Positions 18,697-28,435 of a DNA stretch of 64,000 nt are shown in pieces. The DNA lies in assembly GCA_030431475.1 (NCBI GenBank), contig JAUIJD010000016.1:24347-88346 (forward strand), written 5' to 3'. Each line of letters starts with the position of its first letter. Position 1 is the stretch's first letter. Both the position numbers and the translations under genes were made by a program. Under the pieces are notes generated by a model. The model was not told the origin of the DNA. It ran no database searches and worked only from the letters and a program-made list of their open reading frames with translations. Source of the DNA: Verrucomicrobiia bacterium. Lineage in GTDB: Bacteria; Verrucomicrobiota; Verrucomicrobiia; Verrucomicrobiales; Akkermansiaceae.

Positions 18697-20244
18697 AAGC
18701 TGGTAGTGCGGCGTGCTCATCATCAGGTGGCACAACTCGGCCACCTCGTGGTTGGTGAAAACGACCCCCTTCTTCGACCGGGCGTAGTCGACGAAGGTCT
18801 CGCGCTGCTTCTTCCCCGGATCCGCCTGGAACAGCCGGTCGACCAGCGCCTCGACCAGCTCGGCCGGCTTCTCCCGCAACGGGCGCGGCGCGATCTTCTC
18901 GTAGTCGGGTCCCTCCCAGCGGTCCATCGCCCGCTTCACCATCCGCGCCAGCATCTGCTGGCCCGGCTTTCCGCCGGCCGCCGCCATCTCCATCATCGAG
19001 CTGCCTTCGTCCTCGACGCCTTCGGCATTGATCGCCCCCTTGGTGATCACCCCGGCGGTGTTGTAGCGACTGAGCAGGGAGTTGGTGTTGATCCATGCCC
19101 GGCCCCAGTCCCACCCGGCCACGTTCGGCGGAAAGAAGAGCTGCTGCCCGAGCTCGCGCTGCACGGTCTGCACGTAGCCCCGCGGCAGGTCGTCGATCTC
19201 GAGCTCGCGGCACATCTGCACCAGAAACTGCACCGGGCTCTTGATCTGGTTGCGGATCACCGTGCCGTCGTAGAAGGCGCGGGAAAGGAGGATCTCGCGG
19301 AGCACCGGCTTGAGCTGGAAACCGCTCGCCCGGAAGGTCGCCGCCAGCTCCTTGACCACCGCCTTCGGGGCCTCGTCCTCGACGAAGAACTCCCACAGCT
19401 TCGACGGCACGTAGGCCGCCGCCGCATCCTGCTCGAAGAGCAGGTCGATGATCTGCTTGCCGTCAAATTTCCCGCTCCGGCCGAGCACCGTCTTGGTCCC
19501 CTCGTCCCACTGACGCCGGTTGTGGGTCACCTCGCCGTTCAGCCGGTTCAGCTGGTAGCCGGTGAAGGCCCGCGCCGCCTCCTTGATGTCCTGCTCGGTG
19601 TAGTGCCCCTCGCCGAGGGTGAAGAGCTCCATCACCTCACGGGCGAAGTTCTCGTTCGGCTTGCCCTTCTTCGAGTTCTGGGTGTCGAGGTAGAGCATCA
19701 TCGCCGGATCGACCGCGATCTCGTGCGTCAGCGCCCGGAAGTCGCCGAAGGCGTGCTCCCGGAAGAGCTGGTTCTGGCGCAGCATCAGCACCGACTGGCG
19801 GACTTTCTGCGACGAGGTCGCGAAGTGGTCGTGGAGGAAGATCACCATCTTCTCCCGCAGCGGGGCGCGCGAGTGCATCATCCGCCCGAACCACCATTCC
19901 CCGGCACTCACGATCTGCTCGCGCTGGCTGCGGCGGACCTCCCGCTGCATCTTCCGGCGCGCCTCCTCGCGCTCCTTCGGCGTCATGTTGCGCTGTTCCT
20001 GCCTCGACGCGCGAACCCTCTCGAAGCGCTCGCGCCGCTCCGCGGCGACCTTCTTCGGGTCCGCCCAGTCCGGCACCGGGATCGCGCCGATCGGCTCGTC
20101 GGGATCCAGCAGCCCGTCCACCGCCGCCTCGCGGCCCAGCTCGTGGATTTTCCGGATCTCGGCGGGCGAGGCCCCGAATCCGGCCCGCCTCACCAGGTGG
20201 GCGGCTTCCTCGAGGGTCCATTCGTTCTTGGCGCGCGGGAGCAT
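18691..20244 (-). CDS. DUF1800 domain-containing protein
   Basis: EAAHLVRRAGFGASPAEI, ENFAREVMELFTLGEGHYTEQDIKEAARAFTGY, FFPPNVAGWDWGRAWINTNSLLSRYN. Confidence 0.92.
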   Translation of the reverse strand: MLPRAKNEWTLEEAAHLVRRAGFGASPAEIRKIHELGREAAVDGLLDPDEPIGAIPVPDWADPKKVAAERRERFERVRASRQEQRNMTPKEREEARRKMQREVRRSQREQIVSAGEWWFGRMMHSRAPLREKMVIFLHDHFATSSQKVRQSVLMLRQNQLFREHAFGDFRALTHEIAVDPAMMLYLDTQNSKKGKPNENFAREVMELFTLGEGHYTEQDIKEAARAFTGYQLNRLNGEVTHNRRQWDEGTKTVLGRSGKFDGKQIIDLLFEQDAAAAYVPSKLWEFFVEDEAPKAVVKELAATFRASGFQLKPVLREILLSRAFYDGTVIRNQIKSPVQFLVQMCRELEIDDLPRGYVQTVQRELGQQLFFPPNVAGWDWGRAWINTNSLLSRYNTAGVITKGAINAEGVEDEGSSMMEMAAAGGKPGQQMLARMVKRAMDRWEGPDYEKIAPRPLREKPAELVEALVDRLFQADPGKKQRETFVDYARSKKGVVFTNHEVAELCHLMMSTPHYQLC

Positions 20245-20357
20245 GATGATCGGAAGGTTACGAAAACCGAAAACCCCGCCTTCCGGGGAAAGTCGCGAGG
20301 GCTCCGGATGATTTCTTCCGTGATTTCCGCGGTGCGCATGGTTTCTTCCCCCCGCCG

Positions 20358-22877
20358 ATGTCTTCCGAGCCCGAACTCCTCAGCCCCGCCGGGAACTGGG
20401 ACTGCGCCCGCGCGGCCGTGGCCGCGGGCGCCGACGCGATTTTCTTCGGCCTGCCCGCCTTCAACGCCCGCCTGCGCGCCGACAACTTCACCAACGAGGA
20501 CCTGCCGGAGCTGATGGACTTTCTCCATCGCCACGGCGTGAAGGGCTTCGTGACGATGAACACCCTCATCTTCACCGGCGAACTTGAGGCCGCCGAGGCC
20601 CAGCTGCGCCGCGTCGCCGAGGCCGGCGTCGACGCCCTCATCATCCAGGATCTCGGCCTGGCGAAGATGGCCCGCGAGATCGCGCCGGAGGTCGAGCTCC
20701 ACGCCTCGACCCAGATGACCATCACCTCCCCCGAGGGCCTCGCCTTCGTCGAGAGCCTCTTTCCGCTCGAACGCGCCGTCCTCGCCCGCGAGCTTTCGGT
20801 GAAGGAGATCGAGCGCTTCGGCCATCCGGCCACCACCCCCCTCGAGGTCTTCGTCCACGGCGCCCTCTGCGTCGCCTACTCCGGCCAGTGCCTCACCAGC
20901 GAGTCGCTCGGACAGCGCTCCGCCAACCGCGGCGAGTGCGCCCAGGCCTGCCGCATGCCCTACGAGCTGGTCGTCGATGGCGAGACCCAGCCGATGGACG
21001 AGGTCCGCTACCTCCTCAGCCCGCAGGACCTCGCCGCCGTCGACCTCATCCCCGACCTCGTCCGGGCCGGCGTGAAATCCTTCAAGATCGAAGGCCGCCT
21101 CAAGTCCCCCGAGTACGTCGCCGCCGTCACCCGCGTCTACCGCAAGGCCCTGGGGAGAGCGGGTTTCCAACCCGCTGCACCAAGCCGGGCCGACCGCTAC
21201 GCGCTCGAGATGACCTTCTCCCGCGGGCTCACCACCGGCTGGCTCGGCGGCACCAACCACCCCTACCTCACCCACGGCCGCTTCGGGAAGAAGCGCGGGC
21301 CCTTCCTCGGCACCATCACCGAGGCCCAGAACGGATGGGTCCGTCTCGACACCCCTCCCGCCGACCACACGCCACCTCTCAAAGCCGGCGACGGGGTCGT
21401 CTTCGATGCCGGGGAAAACCGCGACCTCGAACAAGGCGCCTCCATCTGGAAGATCGAAGGCGACCGCATCATCTTTCACCGCACCTACAGCGGCATCAAC
21501 TTCGACCGCATCCGCCCCGGCGTCACCCTCTACAAGACCTCCGACCCCGCCCTCGAGTCCGAGATCCGCAAGTTCTGGCAAAACGCCAAACTCCCCGAAA
21601 CGAAGACCCCGCTCCACCTCACCGTCAGCGGCCGCCCCGGCGAACCTCTCACGCTTTCGTCTTCGTTCGATGTCGAGCGTCCGATGTTCGATGTTCGATG
21701 TTCGACTTCCAGTCCGCTGGAAGTCGCCGCCAAACACCCCCTCACCACCGACACCCTCGAAAAGCAGCTCGGCCGCCTCGGCGACACCCCGTTCGAACTC
21801 GCCACCCTCGACAACCGGCTCGAAGGCGACTGCCACCTCGCCCTCTCCGAACTCAACCGCCTCCGGCGTGAACTCGTCGAGCGTCTTTCCACCACCCCCG
21901 GGCCTCGCTCCCCGAAAGCCACCGCCGTTTCCCACCGCGATCTTCTTCCCGAACCTTCGAAGTTCGATGTCGGACGTTCGATGTTGGACGTTCCCCGCCT
22001 TTCCGTCCTCTGCCGCACCCTCCCCCAGGTCGAGGCCGCGCTCGGGTCGGACATCGGCACCATCTACTGCGACTTCGAGGACCCGCGACGCTACAAGGAC
22101 GCCGTCGCCCTCGTCCGTGAAACTTGTCCGACGAAGCCTTGGCGAAGTCGGATTCATCTGGCCACCCCGCGCATCATCAAGCCCGGCGAGATCGGCTACC
22201 TCAAGCACATCGAGCGGGCCGAACCCGACGGCCTGCTCCTCCGCAACCTCGCCTCCCTCGACTACTACAAGGATCGGAGCGACCTGATCCGCACCGCCGA
22301 CTTCTCACTCAACGTCGCCAACCCGATCACCGCCCGCCTGCTCAAGGAAGCCGCCCGGCTCGATCACCTGACGATCTCCTACGACCTCAACATCGGCCAG
22401 GTGCTCGACCTGCTCGCCAAGGCACCCGCCGACTGGTTCGAGCTGACCCTCCACCAGCACATGCCCCTGTTTCACATGGAGCACTGCGTCTTCTGCACCT
22501 TCATGAGCGAGGGCACCGACTACCGCGACTGCGGACGCCCCTGCGAGAAGCACGTCGTCCACCTCCGCGACCGCGTCGGACAGCTCCACCGCCTGCAGGC
22601 CGACGTCGGCTGCCGCAACACCCTCTTCAACGGCCGCGCCCAAACCGGTGCCCGTTTCTACGACGAACTCCGTAGCACCGGCCTCTCCCGCTTCCGCATC
22701 GAACTCCTCGACGAGGACCGCGAAGCCGCCACCCGCACCATCCAGGCCTACCAGGCCCTGCTCGACGGAAACCTCGCGCCCGCCGACCTCCTCGCCCGCG
22801 TCACCGCTCTGGAGAAGCTCGGCGTCACGGAAGGCACGCTGGCCGGAGCCGGCATCGGCGCTTCCCAAGCGCCTTGA
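20358..22877 (+). CDS. Peptidase U32 family protein carrying multiple in-frame repeat insertions
   Basis: ELLSPAGNWDCARAAVAAGADAIFFGL, ELHASTQMTI, FVHGALCVAYSGQCLTSESLGQRSANRGECAQACRMPYEL, KSFKIEGRLKSPEYVAAVTRVYRKAL. Confidence 0.93.
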   Translation: MSSEPELLSPAGNWDCARAAVAAGADAIFFGLPAFNARLRADNFTNEDLPELMDFLHRHGVKGFVTMNTLIFTGELEAAEAQLRRVAEAGVDALIIQDLGLAKMAREIAPEVELHASTQMTITSPEGLAFVESLFPLERAVLARELSVKEIERFGHPATTPLEVFVHGALCVAYSGQCLTSESLGQRSANRGECAQACRMPYELVVDGETQPMDEVRYLLSPQDLAAVDLIPDLVRAGVKSFKIEGRLKSPEYVAAVTRVYRKALGRAGFQPAAPSRADRYALEMTFSRGLTTGWLGGTNHPYLTHGRFGKKRGPFLGTITEAQNGWVRLDTPPADHTPPLKAGDGVVFDAGENRDLEQGASIWKIEGDRIIFHRTYSGINFDRIRPGVTLYKTSDPALESEIRKFWQNAKLPETKTPLHLTVSGRPGEPLTLSSSFDVERPMFDVRCSTSSPLEVAAKHPLTTDTLEKQLGRLGDTPFELATLDNRLEGDCHLALSELNRLRRELVERLSTTPGPRSPKATAVSHRDLLPEPSKFDVGRSMLDVPRLSVLCRTLPQVEAALGSDIGTIYCDFEDPRRYKDAVALVRETCPTKPWRSRIHLATPRIIKPGEIGYLKHIERAEPDGLLLRNLASLDYYKDRSDLIRTADFSLNVANPITARLLKEAARLDHLTISYDLNIGQVLDLLAKAPADWFELTLHQHMPLFHMEHCVFCTFMSEGTDYRDCGRPCEKHVVHLRDRVGQLHRLQADVGCRNTLFNGRAQTGARFYDELRSTGLSRFRIELLDEDREAATRTIQAYQALLDGNLAPADLLARVTALEKLGVTEGTLAGAGIGASQAP
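21159..21175. repeat. Mini-hairpin in frame inside peptidase U32 gene
   Basis: GCGGGTTTCCAACCCGC. Confidence 0.75.
21666..21726 (+). repeat. Heptad array (TTCGATG type, six units) plus adjacent hairpin, in frame inside peptidase U32 gene
   Basis: TTCGATG TCGAGCG TCCGATG TTCGATG TTCGATG TTCGACT then GACTTCCAGTCCGCTGGAAGTC. Confidence 0.9.
21956..21993 (+). repeat. Heptad array (TTCGATG type) in frame inside peptidase U32 gene
   Basis: TTCGAAG TTCGATG TCGGACG TTCGATG TTGGACG TTC. Confidence 0.9.
22127..22152. repeat. Palindromic repeat in frame inside peptidase U32 gene
   Basis: TCCGACGAAGCCTTGGCGAAGTCGGA. Confidence 0.75.
22858..22874. repeat. Mini-hairpin at the 3' end of peptidase U32 gene
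   Basis: GGCGCTTCCCAAGCGCC followed by TTGA containing the stop. Confidence 0.75.
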
Positions 22878-22955
22878 CGGGCCCGGGTCACCCCGCCGTC
22901 CCGGGAAAACCGAGCGCCTGCGGAAAACGTTCCCGAGACCGGAGAAAATCCGACC

Positions 22956-24395
22956 TCACGCCACCCGTGCCGGATCCTCGCCCAGCAGGAACGCGAGCAC
23001 CTCGGCCGCCGTGTAGTGCGGGTTCCCCGGGGAAGCCAGGGCGCGAATTCCCGACAGGTCCTTGCCGCAGGTGAGCAGCGGCGGCTCCACCCGGACCTCG
23101 CCATCGCCTTTCCGAACCTGACCCAGACCGAGGTTCGCCATCAGGCTGTTGCACAGGCACTTCCGGCCCTCCGCGTCCTCCTCACAGCCACCCCGTCGGG
23201 CAAAGTCCTCCGGCGCCTCGGCCGGACACCGCCACGCCACCGATCCGTCGTCCCGCTCATAGGCCTCGCGCAGGTAGCCCAGGTCGCATCGTCGATGCCG
23301 TTCGTCATAGACTTCCGCTTCGGAAAGCGTTCCGGGCAGGGACAACACCTGGAAGGGAAAGCCGGTCGGGGAGGCCACCGGATCGCGGAACACCCGTTCT
23401 TCGCCACGGAGTGCCGCCTCAACCACCTCCCGCTTGAGGTCCGCACGCAGTCCCGACTCCTCGCAGAAGGCGAACAGCGTCCCCACTTGAACACCGCTCG
23501 CCCCAACCTCACGGGCCTGTCGCAGGCCTTCGGCCGACGCTTTCGATCCCGCCAGCCAGAAAGGCAGGCCGAGGGCCGCGATCGCCGACGGATCCACCTC
23601 GTCCCGGCTGCCATACACCGGCTCGCCCGCGTCATCCATCTTCAGCGCCCCCCGCGGCGGCGCGTTGTGCCCCCCCGCGGTCGGGTCTTCGACCACCAGG
23701 CCATCGATCCGGCCCCGGCTCTTCTTCACCAGCATCGTCGCCAGCGTGACCGAGGCCACGATGGGAAAGAAGGCCGGACGCACCAGCTCCGGCGGATCGC
23801 CCGGAAAGAGGGCCCGCGGATCGAAGCGCAGCTTGTGCTCACGACTTGCGCCGGACACGTGCAGGCCGAACTCGACCGGCTCCCACGCGGCCAGGCGGTC
23901 GAGAATGCCCGCAATCTCGAGCGGAATGCCGGCCCCCACCAGCACCACATCGACGCCCGCCAGCATCGCCCCGAGCAGCGAGGGAAGCATCGGCGCCTGG
24001 ATCTTGTGGAGGTAGTTGATGCCCACCGATCCCCGGTGTCCCTCCTTGGCCAGCCAGACCTCGACGAAATTCGCGACCACCAGCAGTTCCTCAAGCCCGC
24101 GATCCGGCGCCTCCCCGACCATCGGCTTGGCGGCATACGGCACCGCCGGGTCCTTGCCGCCGTCGATCCAGTACCGCTCGCGGACGCGGTCCGCGATCTC
24201 GGGGTCGGGAAACGCCTCCAGCGCCCGGCGGACATGCCCGCCGGGATCCCCCGCCTGCAGGCGCCGACTGAGGATCAGGTCGATGGCCGTGCCCGACACC
24301 ACACCAAGCTGCCCCTGAGAGGCCACCGCCCTGGCCAGCCGCCAGCTTGAAATGCCGAGGCCCATGCCTCCCTGGATGATCGATGGAACATTCAT
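22956..24395 (-). CDS. Nitronate monooxygenase / 2-nitropropane dioxygenase-like protein
   Basis: IIQGGMGLGISSWRLARAVASQGQLGVVSG; DGLVVEDPTAGGHNAP; GASGVQVGTLFAFCEESG. Confidence 0.82.
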   Translation of the reverse strand: MNVPSIIQGGMGLGISSWRLARAVASQGQLGVVSGTAIDLILSRRLQAGDPGGHVRRALEAFPDPEIADRVRERYWIDGGKDPAVPYAAKPMVGEAPDRGLEELLVVANFVEVWLAKEGHRGSVGINYLHKIQAPMLPSLLGAMLAGVDVVLVGAGIPLEIAGILDRLAAWEPVEFGLHVSGASREHKLRFDPRALFPGDPPELVRPAFFPIVASVTLATMLVKKSRGRIDGLVVEDPTAGGHNAPPRGALKMDDAGEPVYGSRDEVDPSAIAALGLPFWLAGSKASAEGLRQAREVGASGVQVGTLFAFCEESGLRADLKREVVEAALRGEERVFRDPVASPTGFPFQVLSLPGTLSEAEVYDERHRRCDLGYLREAYERDDGSVAWRCPAEAPEDFARRGGCEEDAEGRKCLCNSLMANLGLGQVRKGDGEVRVEPPLLTCGKDLSGIRALASPGNPHYTAAEVLAFLLGEDPARVA

Positions 24396-24650
24396 GGCAA
24401 CCCGCCTGGAAACCGCGAAGCGAGGACGCCACCAGCGACATCACCACGGCACAGCTTCCTTGCCGTGAACCCTCCGCCGCCCGATCGCGGGCGCAAAGCC
24501 GAAAACCCCCGATCGGCCCTCCAAGCAAAGTGGCGCGCCGACTTCCGGAAACCGTGCGCAGGCCCGGCACGACATCCTCCCTTTTCCACACCCCGCCATT
24601 GCCCCTCCCCTGGAGAGACTCACCCCATTCGCAGCGCTCGAAACGAGCGC

Positions 24651-24845
24651 CTAGCGCCAGCCGCGCTCCTGCTCGCGGTTCTCGAGTTCCGCGCGCCGCA
24701 GCTGCTTCATCTCGTGGGCTTCCGGCGAGACCGCCTCCTCTTCGGCGGCGAGGCCACCGCGGGAACCGCAGCTGGACAAAAGGAAACCGGCGAGAAGAGA
24801 AAGAAGGGCAAGCAAGGGTGCGAATTTCACGCGACCAACATCCAA
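24651..24845 (-). CDS. Small lipoprotein
   Basis: Hydrophobic N-terminus followed by lipobox-like LLSSCGS; 64 aa. Confidence 0.5.
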   Translation of the reverse strand: MDVGRVKFAPLLALLSLLAGFLLSSCGSRGGLAAEEEAVSPEAHEMKQLRRAELENREQERGWR

Positions 24846-24937
24846 AACCCACGCTCAGCCGCAAGCCTCCAGTTGCCGAACCGGGAGGAAATCCCCGTCG
24901 GCACGCGGGCATCGCGGCGCTCCACCTCCGGACTCGC

Positions 24938-25441
24938 TCAACTCCCGGAGCCGTCGGCGGATTCCTCCGGCTCCTCCCGCAGTCCGTGATACCGCACCAG
25001 GTTGTCGTGGGTGTGGTTGACGAAGATCGAGGTCCCGAACGGGTGATGACCGTGCAGCGCCTTGTGAAGTCCCTTGGCGAGGACCGACGCGACCCGGGCT
25101 CCGGTCTCCGCCGCGGTGGTGACCATCGACGGCGGCGAGTCGGCGAGGAACGCGGCCTCGTGCTCGACCGAAAGCTCCTCGCGTTCGATGTGGTGAATGA
25201 GCGCCTCGAGCCGGGCCAGACGTTCCGGATCGGACTTGCCCTGGGCCTCGGTGAAGTTGCGCCGCAAGGCGCGGTCCTCGACCTTCAAGGCCTCGAGCCG
25301 CTCGATCAGGCGGTTGCCCGCCGGGCGACCAATCCGGCGAACCCGGTATTCAAGGACCTTCAGTCGCGCCTCCACATACGCGATCTTCTCAGCGACGGAG
25401 TCAGGATATGCATTCATGGCGGTAGGGGTTGCATCCGTCAT
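24938..25441 (-). CDS. Hypothetical cytoplasmic helical protein
   Basis: MTDATPTAMNAYPDSVAEKIAYVEARLKVLEYRVRR...; charged helical composition; start placed at MTDA. Confidence 0.55.
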   Translation of the reverse strand: MTDATPTAMNAYPDSVAEKIAYVEARLKVLEYRVRRIGRPAGNRLIERLEALKVEDRALRRNFTEAQGKSDPERLARLEALIHHIEREELSVEHEAAFLADSPPSMVTTAAETGARVASVLAKGLHKALHGHHPFGTSIFVNHTHDNLVRYHGLREEPEESADGSGS

Positions 25442-25633
25442 GATATCGCGCTCCCTCCGAAATGACCATGGGATTCTCGGCTTTGGAGCAAGCAGGGTGA
25501 TCAAGCCAGGGAGGGATCGGTTGCTTGATGGAGAGGATTCCAAGGATGACCATGATGAGATCTCAATTCTGCCGGTCCGACGGTGCGCGGAACGTCCTGC
25601 AAGTTGCCGGAAACTGGAGAAAGGATCCCATTC

Positions 25634-25669
25634 ATCCTGTCCATCCTGTCCATCAAGTCCATCATGCTC
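25634..25669 (+). repeat. Nonamer array
   Basis: CATCCTGTC CATCCTGTC CATCAAGTC CATCATGCT. Confidence 0.75.
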
Positions 25670-26037
25670 CCCTATTCCCGGCGTTCCGCATGCTCCTTTC
25701 CCTCGCTTGATCGCCCTATTTGGACAGGGCTACCTCATTCTGACTCAAGCCATCTGTTCTCGCGCTCGAAGTGGATTGGGGGAACCACCAATGAACGCGG
25801 ATCGACACGAATGGGAAGGTCACCTGGCTCCGGATGGGCACTCTGAGCCGTGGGATCCTCCTGGTGAGGACATTTCTCGGACGGATTTCTTCCAGTATTA
25901 GCGTCCATTCGTGTCCATTCGCGGTGGATCTCCCAAGGTGAGGCAGTCCTGCGGCTTTGGAGCCATTCCCGGAAGTCCCGACCGGAAACGGTCGGAATCC
26001 GCCGACGCCCCCCCGCGACCGGGCGCCCCCGCCCCGC

Positions 26038-28398
26038 CTACTTCGCCGGCACCCGGAGCGTCTCCGGCTTCTGATCCCGGATGATGCCCACCGTCATCGC
26101 CCCGTCCCGCGACGCCCCGGTCAGGCGGAAAAGGTCGAGCGAGTGACGGACCGGCTTGCCGTCGATCCGCTGGATCAGGTCGTCCTTGCGCAGGCCGGCC
26201 TGCAGGGCGGCGGAGCCGGCGGGGACGTCGGTGAGCTGGACGCCGCCATCCTCCTTGCGGGTGCCGAAGGCGGAGAACTCCTCGCCGCGCAGGCTGTGGA
26301 TCTTCGCGCCGAGCCAGCTCCGGGTGTCGCCGACGTCGATCGGCGACTTCGGGGCGATCCCGCGCAACGCGGGGATCTCGGGGGTGGCGGCGATGGCTTT
26401 CAGCGAGGCCTTCTTCACCCCGAAGCGATCCATGGGGAAGTTCTCGAAGCCGACCTCGAGCGCCGGGGAATCCGGGGCGACCCGGAAGTCGCCGGCCGCG
26501 GGATCGACGAACTTCGGATCCCCTGCCAGCGAGTGGGTGTCGCCGCCCTTGGCGCGGTTCCGCTCGAGCACCGGGGTGGAGGTGTGGAAGTTGTGGTCGA
26601 TCCGGTCGGTCCAGCCCGCGGCGCACCGGATGTCGGCGTGCGCCGCCATCACGATGTTCCGCTCGAAGGCGGAGTGGCAGTCGGGGTACCAGACGTGGGG
26701 GTGGAACCCGTTGTTGATGAGGATGTTGTTCCAGGCGCGTCGGTGGTAGCCCTCGCGGAACTTCAGCCCGCCGCCGAGCATCAGGTTATGATGGATCTCG
26801 TAGTTGCTCGAACCGTCGTCGAGGTCGATGTCCCAGCCGTGGTCGCAGCGCCACCGGGAGTGGCGGATGACGGTCGTCTCCACCGCGTCGAGCCGCGGGA
26901 GATCCGGCACTTCGGCCACGGCTTTTGCCGTCACGCTCGTGTTCGGATGCCAGAAGCGGTCACGGCCCCACGAATTGAACGACCCGTGGTCGTGGGTTTC
27001 CTGGACGGTCTTGAAGACATCGCAGCCCTCGATGAGATGACCACCCCAGGTGCCCTCCGAGATGTTGATGCCGGCTCGGGCGCAGTCGTAGATCGAGCAA
27101 TCGCGCACCGTGATCCGGGCGGCCATCGAGATCTGCACGCCGGCGGGCTGGCGCTCGACGCGGCCGATGCCGGTGATCAGGCAGTCCTCCACCACGCAGT
27201 CGGCGGGGTAGTTCGGGGTTTTCGGACCGGCTTCGCGGCTGACCTGGAGAAGATCCTGCGTCTGCCCGTACTCGAAGAGCGGATCGCGAACCGCGCCGGG
27301 ATCGCCGACAAAGCAGACTCCCGACGCCCCGCAGTCGTGGATGTGGCAGCCCTCGACCCGGCCGCTGCGGTTGTAGTTGCTGAAGAAGACGGCATTGCCG
27401 CCGGGCTGGTCGAACTCGCTGTCGAGGATGGCGACGTCCTCGGTGCCGGTGAGCACCACGGCCCCGCCGCGGTAGATCGTCCAGTCGGAGCGCAGCAGCG
27501 GCTCCCGGGTCTGCATGAAGGTCCGCGCGGTGTGACGGAAGACCAGGCCGCGCAGCGTGAGGTGGGCCACCGGCTCCTCCGCCGAACCCCGGAACTCGAT
27601 GAGGTGGGGCAGGCGCACGACCTCGACCGTGGCATCCTCGAGGTCCTCGCCGGGATGCGGCTGGTAGTAGAGCGTATCGGTCTTCGCATCGTGGAACCAC
27701 TCGCCCGGGGCGTCGAGCTCCTCGAAGAGGTTCTCCACCATGCGCTGCTGCGGGTGCATCCCCATCTGCCGGTTGTTCTGCCAGCCGCCCTCGTAGGCGA
27801 CGCTGCCGTCCGGCTTCTTGCCGGTGATCCGGTAGTGGTAGCCGCCCCAGCGCGAGCGATGCATCGAATGGATGTAGCCGCCGACCGGGTCGCTCCACTT
27901 CGCCGCCCGCTGCTTCGAGAAGGCATCGGCCGCAAAGCCCTGATACGCCTGGGTCGTGGCCGCCGGGTCGAAGTTCGGGTAGCGCGCCATGTGCCGGCGC
28001 ACGCCATTGACGAACACCTGATCGATGGACAGGCCGGCCGGGGTGGTCGCCCGGAAGATGCCGTTTTCGAACGACTCCCAGGCGAGATCGAGCCTGAGTC
28101 CGCCGCTGACCACCGCCCCGCCTTCCCGTTCCGCCTTCCAGACGACGGGATGCTCCGCACTACCGGAGTCGGCCGTGGTGAAGACCAGCGTCTCGGGCAG
28201 GTAGTAGATGCCATCGGCCAGATGGATGGTCACCGGTTCCTTCCCGAGGAACGGGCGGGCGGCATCCCGGGCGGCGCCCAGCGTGGCCAGCGGAGCCTCC
28301 GCCGTGCCGGGTTGGCGGTCGTCACCCCCGGGCGCGACATGAATTTCAGCAGCATGGATCCGGGCCGCAAGGAACAGCAGAGGAAGAAGGAGGCGCAT
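26038..28398 (-). CDS. Exported right-handed parallel beta-helix protein with C-terminal PDZ-like domain
   Basis: Signal peptide; AEIHVAPGGDDRQPGTAEAPLATLGAARDAAR; DCSIYDCARAGINISEGTWGGHLIEGCDVFKT; C-term VPAGSAALQAGLRKDDLIQRIDGKPV. Confidence 0.85.
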   Translation of the reverse strand: MRLLLPLLFLAARIHAAEIHVAPGGDDRQPGTAEAPLATLGAARDAARPFLGKEPVTIHLADGIYYLPETLVFTTADSGSAEHPVVWKAEREGGAVVSGGLRLDLAWESFENGIFRATTPAGLSIDQVFVNGVRRHMARYPNFDPAATTQAYQGFAADAFSKQRAAKWSDPVGGYIHSMHRSRWGGYHYRITGKKPDGSVAYEGGWQNNRQMGMHPQQRMVENLFEELDAPGEWFHDAKTDTLYYQPHPGEDLEDATVEVVRLPHLIEFRGSAEEPVAHLTLRGLVFRHTARTFMQTREPLLRSDWTIYRGGAVVLTGTEDVAILDSEFDQPGGNAVFFSNYNRSGRVEGCHIHDCGASGVCFVGDPGAVRDPLFEYGQTQDLLQVSREAGPKTPNYPADCVVEDCLITGIGRVERQPAGVQISMAARITVRDCSIYDCARAGINISEGTWGGHLIEGCDVFKTVQETHDHGSFNSWGRDRFWHPNTSVTAKAVAEVPDLPRLDAVETTVIRHSRWRCDHGWDIDLDDGSSNYEIHHNLMLGGGLKFREGYHRRAWNNILINNGFHPHVWYPDCHSAFERNIVMAAHADIRCAAGWTDRIDHNFHTSTPVLERNRAKGGDTHSLAGDPKFVDPAAGDFRVAPDSPALEVGFENFPMDRFGVKKASLKAIAATPEIPALRGIAPKSPIDVGDTRSWLGAKIHSLRGEEFSAFGTRKEDGGVQLTDVPAGSAALQAGLRKDDLIQRIDGKPVRHSLDLFRLTGASRDGAMTVGIIRDQKPETLRVPAK

Positions 28399-28435
28399 GT
28401 GAGGGAAGGGTGGGGTCGTGGAGGTCATCGGCAGG

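Noticed and set aside
20190-22208. 672-aa minus-strand ORF opposite peptidase U32
   Set aside because: Antisense artefact; U32 motifs are clear on the plus strand.
24634-24650. Hairpin GCGCTCGAAACGAGCGC as a distinct mobile repeat
   Set aside because: Short and next to a gene end; indistinguishable from an ordinary terminator stem here.
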